In this document: positions 1 to 7,623 of the stretch, piece after piece
Layout of the letters: every line of letters starts with the position of its first letter
Numbering within the stretch: position 1 is the first letter of the stretch
From: an uncultured Alphaproteobacteria bacterium
GTDB lineage: Bacteria; Pseudomonadota; Alphaproteobacteria; Methylaequorales; Methylaequoraceae
Direction of reading: 5' to 3'
DNA: 64,000 nt
Assembly: GCA_902563305.1 (NCBI GenBank)
Contig: CACEWP010000001.1
Location: forward strand, 271,886-335,885
Translations under genes and position numbers: made by a program
The notes under the pieces: generated by a model
Seen by the model: the letters and a program-made list of their open reading frames with translations, nothing else
The model's database searches: none
What the model was told of the DNA's origin: nothing

Positions 1-760
1 TTGATAACGCGCCTGAGTAATGTTGTGTGTCATCATCTTTAAGTTCCACACCTGCAAGGCCTGCTGGAGGTACAGCATTAACATCCGCCAAAACTTTTGC
101 TTTTGTAGCGAGCTTCATTTGATCTTTATTTAATACTTCAGTACCTGCTCTCGCTGCACAGAAGATAATGTCCGCATCATTTAAATAAGAGGAATTGAGA
201 TCATCTGTTGATCCATCACCTGGAATAATATCTACGTTAAAACGTGACTTGTATTCTTCTGCTTTTTTAGCAACATTAGAAATGCCGTCATATCCAACAA
301 TTGTACATTTCGAACCTTGCTGAGCACACATAATGGCCGATATTCCGCCAACAATTCCCTTGCCTCCATAAATTATTATATTTTTGTTGTTAAGGTCTGT
401 GTTAAACTTATTTTTAAGAGTTTTTTCAGTACAAGCAACCATTGCAGCTGCAGTGGTAAAGGATCCGGCTGGGTCTGGGAAGACTGATATCTCAAAAGGG
501 GGAACCATTGATTTTTTTGCCATATCCATCATATCAAGAGCTAAGGACGCATCTTTACCGCAGATAAAAATTCCAGTTTTTTTTGCATTGTTAACTGATC
601 TAGAAAAAATTGCATCTTGCACTAATGCTTTTATATCTGTTAGATTTACGTTTGTGTATGGAAAAACTAAATCATACCCAGCGTCGCAAGCCATATTTAC
701 GTCAAATGGGCTTACATTTCCCTGCGGACTAATCATGTGAAGAATATTCTTTTTTGTCAT
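1..760 (-). CDS. mtdB: NAD(P)-dependent methylene-H4MPT dehydrogenase MtdB (3' end cut off)
   Basis: Oxidises methylene-tetrahydromethanopterin to methenyl-H4MPT in the cytoplasmic H4MPT pathway for formaldehyde/C1 oxidation. Translating the minus strand from the ATG at 760-758 gives about 253 residues open to the window edge; family members are near 290-300, so the C-terminus lies outside. Visible are the DPAGSFTTAAAM segment (residues 96-107) and a Rossmann glycine stretch GGKGIVGG (132-139), followed by the C-terminal NADVNAVPPAG-type region typical of this family. Its ATG overlaps the TGA of the upstream beta-RFAP synthase gene (ATGA, 757-760), so the two are translationally coupled. The assignment rests on remembered family features plus the H4MPT context; a methylene-H4F dehydrogenase MtdA-type protein is the alternative, less likely beside a cofactor biosynthesis gene. 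Confidence 0.88.
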   Translation of the reverse strand, partial: MTKKNILHMISPQGNVSPFDVNMACDAGYDLVFPYTNVNLTDIKALVQDAIFSRSVNNAKKTGIFICGKDASLALDMMDMAKKSMVPPFEISVFPDPAGSFTTAAAMVACTEKTLKNKFNTDLNNKNIIIYGGKGIVGGISAIMCAQQGSKCTIVGYDGISNVAKKAEEYKSRFNVDIIPGDGSTDDLNSSYLNDADIIFCAARAGTEVLNKDQMKLATKAKVLADVNAVPPAGLAGVELKDDDTQHYSGALS

Positions 761-1731
761 AACATTTCCTTTGTAAATATTTTTTTACCAAAATTCCTTC
801 CACCCACTTTTAATAGTTGAATACCAAAAATATTCTTTAAATTAATATAATTTTCTATGTGCTTTAACAACTGATTTCTTTTTTTTGAATTTTCAAAAAA
901 AAGGAAACCGGTTGGTCCCCACGATGACTGACCAAAACCTTTTATTCTGTATTTCTTTAAATTTAAGAAAATCTTTTCAACATTTTTGCTTGCAAATTTA
1001 TTTATTCCTCCATGAAAAGTTCTTGACATATTTTCTTGAATTATCCTTACACCTTTAGCAAATTCATTGAAATTTTGCTCAATTAAACCAGGTATAATAT
1101 TCATAACAAGAGCTTTGTATGTTAGATTGGATTGATCTAAACTAATTTCTTCTAATTCTTTAAATTCTTCGATTTCCTTTTTTCCATGAACCCCAATAAG
1201 ATTTTTATCAAGAATTAGAAGTATCTTCCATTCTCTTGGCCATTTTAAATTGAGTATGTTTAATGGTGGATTAGGAGATCCAACTAATTTTCCAACATCA
1301 ATATTAAACCCACCCTTTTTGAAAGACTGGATTCCAACACCTGAACGTAATCCACGATTAAGAAAATTAGAAATTTGATCAATACTAATGTCAAGATTAT
1401 TGAATTTACTTATTAAATATCCAAGTGATAGAGCCAGTTGAGTACCTGAACCAAGACCATTATGAATTGGAATTTCATTTAGAACAGTTATTTTAAATTG
1501 CGAAATGGAGTATTTTAATTGAAACTTTTTGATTATATTTATAATTTTATCCTTTAACAATTTGTTCTCACAAATAACACGTATTTTACTAAATTTTTCT
1601 ATTTTAATTTTGTAATAAAAGTCAGAAATAGTGAGACCAATACTTCCAAACTTTCTCATGCTTTTTTTTTCTAAATCAAGAAAACCGATATGGATTCTTG
1701 CTGGAGCAGTGATTGTTAAACTTTTGTTCAT
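757..1731 (-). CDS. beta-ribofuranosylaminobenzene 5'-phosphate synthase (beta-RFAP synthase)
   Basis: Condenses PRPP with 4-hydroxybenzoate/p-aminobenzoate, the first committed step of methanopterin biosynthesis. The 324-residue protein is a GHMP-kinase-fold protein: N-terminal TITAPARIHIGFLDL (6-20), then the glycine-rich loop PIHNGLGSGTQLALSLG (88-104), then the RSGVGIQSFKKGGFNIDVG segment typical of beta-RFAP synthases. Length matches the family. Start ATG at 1731; it faces the H4MPT genes across an 83-bp divergent gap (1732-1814), which must hold promoters for both directions. Its end overlaps mtdB by four bases. Presence of a cofactor synthesis gene supports the view that the neighbouring C1 genes use H4MPT rather than tetrahydrofolate. 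Confidence 0.88.
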   Translation of the reverse strand: MNKSLTITAPARIHIGFLDLEKKSMRKFGSIGLTISDFYYKIKIEKFSKIRVICENKLLKDKIINIIKKFQLKYSISQFKITVLNEIPIHNGLGSGTQLALSLGYLISKFNNLDISIDQISNFLNRGLRSGVGIQSFKKGGFNIDVGKLVGSPNPPLNILNLKWPREWKILLILDKNLIGVHGKKEIEEFKELEEISLDQSNLTYKALVMNIIPGLIEQNFNEFAKGVRIIQENMSRTFHGGINKFASKNVEKIFLNLKKYRIKGFGQSSWGPTGFLFFENSKKRNQLLKHIENYINLKNIFGIQLLKVGGRNFGKKIFTKEML

Positions 1732-1814
1732 TAATTTATTTTTTTTATTTTGATTTAAAATATACTATTATAATTTTTTCAGTTTATATTATTTAAAATG
1801 TCAGGGGAAATCTT

Positions 1815-2189
1815 GTGAATAAAAAAATCAAAGTTTTTAATGAATCAGAAATTAATAAAAAATTAAATAAAGAGTTCGATGGTTGGGAATATGATGGAAA
1901 ATGGATTAGAAAAACTTTCAAAACTTATAGCTGGAAGTCAACCTTAATGGTAGTTAATTCAATCGGTCATTTAGCCGAATCAGCATGGCACCATCCAGAT
2001 CTTCAAGTATCATATGCTTTTGTAGAAGTTAAATTAATGAACCATTCCATGAAAGGAATTACGGAATTGGACTTTGATTTAGCAAAAAAAATTGATGAGT
2101 TTATACTTTGGAATCCAAGAGATGAAGACTCATCTTTAGAAGGGACTCCATCGGATCCAAGGTTCGCATATATAAAATATAAAAAATAA
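1815..2189 (+). CDS. pterin-4a-carbinolamine dehydratase-like protein in the H4MPT cluster
   Basis: A 124-residue member of the PCD/DCoH family. The active-site pattern is intact: HHPD at residues 59-62, a third His at 77 (LMNHSMKG), then the GITELDFDLAKKID helix. A C-terminal extension (WNPRDEDSSLEGTPSDPRF and on) goes beyond the classic 100-residue enzyme. Classic PCDs dehydrate 4a-hydroxy-tetrahydrobiopterin after phenylalanine hydroxylation; none is visible here. As the first gene of the run with fhcB-D-C it more likely acts on methanopterin or its precursors; that role is inference. The start is GTG at 1815 with AGGGGA seven bases upstream; no ATG lies nearby. Its stop overlaps the fhcB start by one base (2189). 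Confidence 0.85.
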   Translation: MNKKIKVFNESEINKKLNKEFDGWEYDGKWIRKTFKTYSWKSTLMVVNSIGHLAESAWHHPDLQVSYAFVEVKLMNHSMKGITELDFDLAKKIDEFILWNPRDEDSSLEGTPSDPRFAYIKYKK

Positions 2190-3292
2190 TGCAGATAAGC
2201 TTAAATGACTTTCATTGGTTTGGTTTTACTAACCAAAGAGCAGACTTAACTAAAGAAATTGAGTGTTACAATTTAAATCAGTGTCCATTAATAAACGGAA
2301 AGCAAACTTCATTAGAAATAGCTATTAAAGAACTAAAATTAATTTTAAGAGATTTCAGTGTCCATTTTGATGGACTTTGTTGTGACCACCAATCTCAGAG
2401 TTCACTTATTGACTTAGCCGAAAAATCTAGATCATCAATTAATCATTGCGAACATGAAGAAATTAATAGTTTTTATTCAGCATACCAAAGATATGGAGGT
2501 TCAATAGTTTCATTTAATGAAATAAAAAAAAGATCTGATTTAATAATTTTTGTAGGAAAATTTGATGAATATTTTTTAGAGAGGTTTATCGAAAAAATTA
2601 ATTGGAAAAACACAAAAAAAAAGGAAGCTATGTACAATTTAGGAAATTCAAACCCATCTGTAATTGAAACAAATATAAAAATAAAGGACATAGATTTTAC
2701 TTTAAACCTTCTTCTGGATCTTTTTAGGGATAAATCAACTAGTAAAAAACTTAGATCTCTAAAAGAAAAAATAATTTATTCTAAATATCCAGTAATTGTA
2801 ATTAACCCAAATAATGGATTTATTATTACTCAGAAAATTTTCAGAATAGTAGATCATATAAATAAAAAATTTAAAAAAATTAGAATGTTTAGAGTTTCAG
2901 GATCAAATAACTCTTCAGGCTTTGTCAATAATTGTGTAATCAAAACTGGTTTTCCTGGTTCAGTAAGTTTTAACGATTGGGGTGTCTCATACAACCCTTT
3001 ACAGTATAATGCAGAAAATTTAAAAAATTTAAAAAATACTCAAATCTACGTCTCAAATTTAAATTCAGAACCAAGAATAGTAAAATTTAAACAAAATATT
3101 TTTGTTGGTCACCCAAATATAAAAAAAAAAAAAGATTTCAGAATATTTATTCCTGTAAAAACTCCTGGTATTGATTCTAGTGGACTAATCCTGAGATCAG
3201 ATGGAGTTGGTTTATTTAAACTAGAAAAAAAAATAGATTCTGATTACATTGAATTAAATCAGCTTATACAGAAACTTAGAAATTATGATTAA
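2189..3292 (+). CDS. fhcB: formyltransferase/hydrolase complex subunit B (FhcB)
   Basis: FhcB is the bacterial relative of formylmethanofuran dehydrogenase subunit B and part of the Fhc complex that converts formyl-H4MPT to formate plus free cofactor. The 367-residue protein has the FhcB pattern: an N-terminal part with DFSVHFDGLCCDHQSQSS (55-72 region), then an INHCEHEEINSFYSAYQRYGG segment and a DLIIFVGKFDEYF strand. It is short compared with archaeal FwdB because the molybdopterin part is absent, as is usual for bacteria. It carries a 13-A run (3121-3133) encoding lysines. It is expected to pair with FhcA, but fhcA is not next to it: fhcD starts eight bases before the fhcB stop. Identification is by weak similarity and strong context. 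Confidence 0.75.
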   Translation: MQISLNDFHWFGFTNQRADLTKEIECYNLNQCPLINGKQTSLEIAIKELKLILRDFSVHFDGLCCDHQSQSSLIDLAEKSRSSINHCEHEEINSFYSAYQRYGGSIVSFNEIKKRSDLIIFVGKFDEYFLERFIEKINWKNTKKKEAMYNLGNSNPSVIETNIKIKDIDFTLNLLLDLFRDKSTSKKLRSLKEKIIYSKYPVIVINPNNGFIITQKIFRIVDHINKKFKKIRMFRVSGSNNSSGFVNNCVIKTGFPGSVSFNDWGVSYNPLQYNAENLKNLKNTQIYVSNLNSEPRIVKFKQNIFVGHPNIKKKKDFRIFIPVKTPGIDSSGLILRSDGVGLFKLEKKIDSDYIELNQLIQKLRNYD

Positions 3293-4166
3293 GATAGAAA
3301 ATACTTTTGCTGAAGCTTTTCCGATGAAGTGTAGCAGATTAATAGTTACTGCACATAATAAAAACTGGGTTAAGAATGCTGCAGAGTCATTTTGTGGTTT
3401 CGCAACATCTGTGATCGCATGTGGATGTGAAGCTGGTGTTGAGGCATATTTATCTCCTAAAGAAACTCCTGATGGAAGACCAGGCGTCTCAATCCTTATT
3501 TTCTCAATGTCATCAAAAGAATTGTCTAAGCAAATATTAAATAGGACAGGACAATGTATTATGACAAGTCCTACATCAGCAGTCTTTTCAGGTAACACTG
3601 GAAAAGAAAAGATTCCACTTGGTAATGCTCTTAGATACTTTGGTGACGGATATCAGATAGCTAAAGTTATTGACGACAAAAGATATTGGCGAATTCCGGT
3701 TATGGATGGGGAATTTCTCTGTGAAGACTATGCCTACCAAATTATGGGTATTGGAGGCGGCAATTTTCTTATTCTAGGTGATACTGTTGAAAATGTTCTT
3801 TTTGCTGCTGAAAGTGCTGTAAAAAAAATGAAAAAAGTAAAAAACATTATCTTACCTTTTCCTGGTGGAGTTGTAAGGTCTGGCTCGAAGGTTGGTTCAA
3901 AATATAAAAATCTTATTGCATCTACAAATTTTGATTATTGTCCTACTTTGAAAGGAGTAACAAAATCAAAGTTAGATAAAGAAACTGGTTGTGTTTTAGA
4001 AATAGTAATTGACGGAATTAATAAAAAGGATATTGAGATTGCGATGAGAGTCGGAATTCTAGAGGTTAAAACCCTCAGTCCACATTGTGGTATAAGATGT
4101 ATTTCTGCTGGAAATTATGGGGGCAAACTAGGTCCATATATATTTAAATTGAGAGATATTGTATGA
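3285..4166 (+). CDS. fhcD: formylmethanofuran:tetrahydromethanopterin formyltransferase (FhcD)
   Basis: Transfers the formyl group from formyl-H4MPT to the methanofuran-like carrier in the Fhc complex, the step before release as formate. The 293-residue product is full length for the Ftr/FhcD family and keeps its conserved blocks: NTFAEAFPMK near the N-terminus, ESFCGFATSVIACGCEAGVE (residues 36-55), SPKETPDGRPGVS and NRTGQCIMTSPTSAVFSG in the first half, and HCGIRCISAGNYGGKLGPY at the C-terminus. It starts at ATG 3285 inside the fhcB tail (8-bp overlap) and ends in an ATGA overlap with fhcC, so B, D and C are tightly coupled. This is the best-conserved gene of the local H4MPT set. Confidence 0.95.
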   Translation: MIKIENTFAEAFPMKCSRLIVTAHNKNWVKNAAESFCGFATSVIACGCEAGVEAYLSPKETPDGRPGVSILIFSMSSKELSKQILNRTGQCIMTSPTSAVFSGNTGKEKIPLGNALRYFGDGYQIAKVIDDKRYWRIPVMDGEFLCEDYAYQIMGIGGGNFLILGDTVENVLFAAESAVKKMKKVKNIILPFPGGVVRSGSKVGSKYKNLIASTNFDYCPTLKGVTKSKLDKETGCVLEIVIDGINKKDIEIAMRVGILEVKTLSPHCGIRCISAGNYGGKLGPYIFKLRDIV

Positions 4167-4972
4167 TTAAAATTACTCTAAAACCCAAATTCAAAATTAA
4201 GTCAGAGATGAATTTAAAAAACTTGAGTAACCATAAGTTTAATAGAAAATTAATTTATAAAACAAAGATATTATATGACAATCAGGAGATCGCATTAGAC
4301 AAAATCTTTGAAATAAAAATTGATAAAAATGAAGAAATACAAAATGAACTTGTAATATTTGATTTAAATAAAAACTGCGATTATTTAGGTTGGAAATGGA
4401 GAGATGGAATTTTAAGAGTTAAATCTAATGTTGGATCATTCCTCGGATCAAAAATGATAGCCGGACAAATTTTTGTTGATGGATCTGCAGAACATTTCGT
4501 TGGATCGCAAATGTGTGGTGGAAAAATAATCATCAAATCAAATGTTCTTGACTTTGCTGGTTCATCTTTACCTGGATATAAAAAAGGTATGAGTGGTGGA
4601 TTAATTATAATCAATGGAAATGCCAGAGATTATTTGGGCTTCAACATTAGAAGAGGAATATTATTTGTAAAAGGAAATGTTGGGAACTATTCTTGTAATA
4701 GTATGATTGCCGGAACTGTTATCTTAAAAAAAAAAGTTGGAAAAAATCTAGGATTTGGGATGAAAAGAGGAACAATCTTTATAAGTAAAAAGATATCGAG
4801 TCTAAAAAACTTTACTAGAATAGGAGAGATAAAAAATTCTTTTTTTAATTTATTAAATGTTTATTTTATTAGAAGCTTTGGTTTAAAGATTTTTCAAAAG
4901 GGTGAACCATTGATCAAGTATTATGGTGATAAAAGTTTAGATGGAACGGGTGAAATAATAGTTAAGAAATAG
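4163..4972 (+). CDS. fhcC: formyltransferase/hydrolase complex subunit C (FhcC)
   Basis: FhcC is related to formylmethanofuran dehydrogenase subunit C and the C-terminal beta-helix of glutamate synthase. The 269-residue protein shows the repeated glycine pattern of that right-handed beta-helix across residues 85-215: GSFLGSKMIAGQIFVDGSA, HFVGSQMCGGKIIIK, DYLGFNIRRGILFVKG, NLGFGMKRGTIFI. It helps assemble the Fhc complex. Its ATG overlaps the fhcD stop (ATGA, 4163-4166). The stop at 4970-4972 directly abuts the stop of the convergent hpnM-like gene (4973-4975), leaving no room for a separate terminator. Confidence 0.88.
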   Translation: MIKITLKPKFKIKSEMNLKNLSNHKFNRKLIYKTKILYDNQEIALDKIFEIKIDKNEEIQNELVIFDLNKNCDYLGWKWRDGILRVKSNVGSFLGSKMIAGQIFVDGSAEHFVGSQMCGGKIIIKSNVLDFAGSSLPGYKKGMSGGLIIINGNARDYLGFNIRRGILFVKGNVGNYSCNSMIAGTVILKKKVGKNLGFGMKRGTIFISKKISSLKNFTRIGEIKNSFFNLLNVYFIRSFGLKIFQKGEPLIKYYGDKSLDGTGEIIVKK

Positions 4973-5578
4973 TTAAATCTTATTTTTTAATTTAAGATCA
5001 GAGATTAGCCCATCAAACCCTTTTTCTTCTATAATTTTTTTGAAGTCTGACTTTTTTGTTGCTATCTCACTTATGGAGCCATCTAACAGTATATCAAATA
5101 TCCTCCATCTCTTTCCGTTTTTGTACATTAGATAGTCCAAGGAGATAAGTTCCTCATCTGCTTTTAGATCAAATTTAACCAATATAAAATTATTTCCAAT
5201 AACTTTTGTTTCTTTATGAATAAAATTTAATTTTTGTATTTTACTAAATCTTCTAATGTAATTTACTGTTATAAACTCACCAAAAACATTAATAAATTTA
5301 TCTTTATCTTCTGGTGTTATCTTTGCCCACTTACTGCCGATTATCATTCTTCCCATCTTCTCAATATCGTAAATTTCTCTTGTAACATTTAAAAATTCAT
5401 TAAATGAATAATCATTAAGGTTGTTTTGGGTTATTTTTTCTAAACTGAAATGTAATTTATTTAAAATGTCGAGGGGCTTTACTTCTGCAGAGATTGCTGA
5501 AGAAAAATAAAAAAAAATAGATATTTTTAGAATATTAAAAAAAAAATTACAAAAACTATTGGATAAAAATCTCATCAT
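4973..5578 (-). CDS. MlaC/Ttg2D-family lipid-binding protein, HpnM-like
   Basis: A 201-residue exported protein of the MlaC (toluene tolerance Ttg2D) family, which carries lipids across the periplasm. The N-terminus has a hydrophobic stretch ending in SSAISAEV (about residues 12-32), consistent with a signal peptide. The mature part keeps the family pattern: GSKWAKITPEDKDKFINVF, a middle TVNYIRRFSKIQ helix and the strand-rich LDYLMYKNGKRWRIFDILLDG. It is divergent from hpnA by 39 bp, so it probably corresponds to the hopanoid-associated member HpnM rather than the general Mla system; no mlaA/B/D/E or hpnN is visible nearby. Confidence 0.8.
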   Translation of the reverse strand: MMRFLSNSFCNFFFNILKISIFFYFSSAISAEVKPLDILNKLHFSLEKITQNNLNDYSFNEFLNVTREIYDIEKMGRMIIGSKWAKITPEDKDKFINVFGEFITVNYIRRFSKIQKLNFIHKETKVIGNNFILVKFDLKADEELISLDYLMYKNGKRWRIFDILLDGSISEIATKKSDFKKIIEEKGFDGLISDLKLKNKI

Positions 5579-5617
5579 TGATTATGTTTTATATCATAAA
5601 AAATTCCTTAAAAAAAA

Positions 5618-6607
5618 ATGAATAAAAAAATCCTTATCACCGGAGCTAATGGGTTCCTTGGTTCTGCAATAACAAAAATAGCATTAAAAAAAAAATTTAT
5701 AGTTAATGTACTTATTAGGAAAAATACAAACATCCAAAATCTTGATAAAATAAAATCCAAGATTAATTTTTTCTATGGTGATTTGAGGCAAATCAATAGT
5801 TTAGATTCAGCAATTTCTCAATCAGACGTGATATTTCACGTAGCAGCAAACTACAGACTATGGTCAAGATATCCTAAAGAAATTTATGATTCAAATGTAA
5901 GAGGTACAGAAAACATTTGTATCAAAACAACACAGTTTAAAAAAAAACTAATTTATACCTCCAGTGTTGCAACACTTGGAATAAAACCAAATAAACAGTC
6001 AGATGAGGATACACCTGTAAACTTTTCTGATATGGTTGGAGATTATAAAAAATCAAAATATTTAGCCGAAAAGATTGTAGACAAGTTTATCAAAAACAAA
6101 AAAATGCAAGGTATCATTGTTAACCCTTCAACTCCAATAGGACCCGGAGATATAAAACCAACTCCAACAGGAAAAGTTATTTACGATTTACTGAATGGAA
6201 AAATGCCAGCTTACGTTGATACAGGTTTAAATATTGTTCATGTGGATGATGTTGCCGAAGGACATTTTCTTGCATTAAGGTATGGAAGAGTTGGAGAGAG
6301 ATACATTTTAGGAGGTGAAAATTTAGAATTCAAAGAATTCCTTGACCTTATTTCAGAGTTTGGGAACAGACCAAAGGTATCTATAAGGCTGAATCCAAGG
6401 CATTTAATCCCCTTTGCTTATCTAAACGAAATTATAAGTAAATATTTTATTAATAAAGACCCAACATTAACGATCGCAGGTTTAAAAATGTCTACTAAAA
6501 AAATGTTTTTTTCATCAGAAAAAGCAAAAAAGAAACTTCGTTATAGACCAAGAACATCTAAAAGTGCTATAAAGGATTCAGTTAAATGGTTTGAAAACAT
6601 TGAGTAG
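5618..6607 (+). CDS. hpnA: hopanoid-associated sugar epimerase HpnA
   Basis: NAD-dependent epimerase/dehydratase of the extended SDR family. HpnA is a standard member of hopanoid loci; its substrate in side-chain modification is not firmly settled. The 329-residue protein begins with the NAD-binding TGANGFLGS (8-16), has the YxxxK catalytic pair Y143/K147 in GDYKKSKYLAEK, and the NPSTPIGPGDIKPTPTGK segment (about 171-188) that marks HpnA. It is followed nine bases later by ispH. Its start ATG is close to the divergent hpnM-like gene. Confidence 0.9.
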   Translation: MNKKILITGANGFLGSAITKIALKKKFIVNVLIRKNTNIQNLDKIKSKINFFYGDLRQINSLDSAISQSDVIFHVAANYRLWSRYPKEIYDSNVRGTENICIKTTQFKKKLIYTSSVATLGIKPNKQSDEDTPVNFSDMVGDYKKSKYLAEKIVDKFIKNKKMQGIIVNPSTPIGPGDIKPTPTGKVIYDLLNGKMPAYVDTGLNIVHVDDVAEGHFLALRYGRVGERYILGGENLEFKEFLDLISEFGNRPKVSIRLNPRHLIPFAYLNEIISKYFINKDPTLTIAGLKMSTKKMFFSSEKAKKKLRYRPRTSKSAIKDSVKWFENIE

Positions 6608-6616
6608 AGAAAATAT

Positions 6617-7585
6617 ATGGACGATATAAAGCATGATCTTAAACCACTAAAAGTGTTCCTTGCCCAACCACGAGGATTCTGTGCAGGAGTAGAAAGAGCA
6701 ATTGAAATTGTTGAACGGGCATTAAAAATATATGGTCCACCAGTTTATGTTAGACATGAAATAGTTCATAACAAAAGGGTAGTAAATAATTTAAGTTCAA
6801 AAGGTGCGATTTTCGTCCAAGAGCTTGATCAAATTCCTGCTGGTGCAGTTACAATTTTCAGTGCACATGGAGTTGCACAAAAAATTGAAGATACTGCAAA
6901 GGATAGAAGATTACCAATTTTAGACGCCACATGTCCATTGGTTGCTAAAGTTCATAAAGAAGGACAGAGATATTCATCCAAGGGTTATGAGGTTATTCTC
7001 ATAGGGCATGAAGGTCACCCTGAAGTTGAAGGTACCATGGGTAGAATTTCTGGAGATGTATATCTTGTTTCCAATACGGAAGATGTCTTCAAATTAAAAG
7101 TTAAAAACCCGAAAAAACTATCTTACATAAGTCAAACAACTCTTTCAGTAGATGATACGAAGGTAGTTATAGAGGCATTAAAAAAAAGGTTCCCCCTAAT
7201 TGAGGGGCCTGATGTAAAAGATATTTGTTATGCTACTCAAAATAGACAATCTGCTGTAAGAGATTTAGTTGATCATGTTAATTTAATTCTCGTTGTTGGA
7301 GCAAAAAATAGTTCTAATTCAAATAGACTTAGAGATTTAGGTGAAGAATCTGGAGTTGATACTTATTTGATTGAGACAGCAGATGATCTAGACAGTAAGT
7401 GGTTTGACAATGTTGAATCAATCGGAATATCTTCTGGTGCATCAACACCTGATGAGTTGGTTAAAGAGGTCATCAATAGAATTTCATCTTTTAGAGAAAT
7501 TAAAATTGAAAAAAGACCAGGCATCGAAGAAAATATTGTTTTTAAATTACCAAAAGAGCTTACCGATATTAAGGTTCTAAATTAA
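6617..7585 (+). CDS. ispH: 4-hydroxy-3-methylbut-2-enyl diphosphate reductase IspH
   Basis: Last enzyme of the MEP pathway; reduces HMBPP to IPP and DMAPP with an iron-sulfur cluster. The three cluster cysteines are present at C22 (PRGFCAGVERAI), C106 (LDATCPLVAKVHKE) and C204 (KDICYATQNRQSAV). Other conserved parts include HEIVHNK (48-54), SAHGV (82-86), the HPEVEGTMG segment (134-142) and the C-terminal GISSGASTPDELV. At 322 residues it is full length. It lies between hpnA and hpnH in the same direction, so C5 unit supply is transcribed together with hopanoid genes. Confidence 0.97.
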   Translation: MDDIKHDLKPLKVFLAQPRGFCAGVERAIEIVERALKIYGPPVYVRHEIVHNKRVVNNLSSKGAIFVQELDQIPAGAVTIFSAHGVAQKIEDTAKDRRLPILDATCPLVAKVHKEGQRYSSKGYEVILIGHEGHPEVEGTMGRISGDVYLVSNTEDVFKLKVKNPKKLSYISQTTLSVDDTKVVIEALKKRFPLIEGPDVKDICYATQNRQSAVRDLVDHVNLILVVGAKNSSNSNRLRDLGEESGVDTYLIETADDLDSKWFDNVESIGISSGASTPDELVKEVINRISSFREIKIEKRPGIEENIVFKLPKELTDIKVLN

Positions 7586-7623
7586 TCTTTACTTTTAAAT
7601 AACAATTAATTAGATTTATATTC

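Noticed and set aside
384-740. 118-codon plus-strand open frame at the left edge
   Set aside because: It is the antisense shadow of mtdB, whose minus-strand translation over the same bases matches the family throughout.
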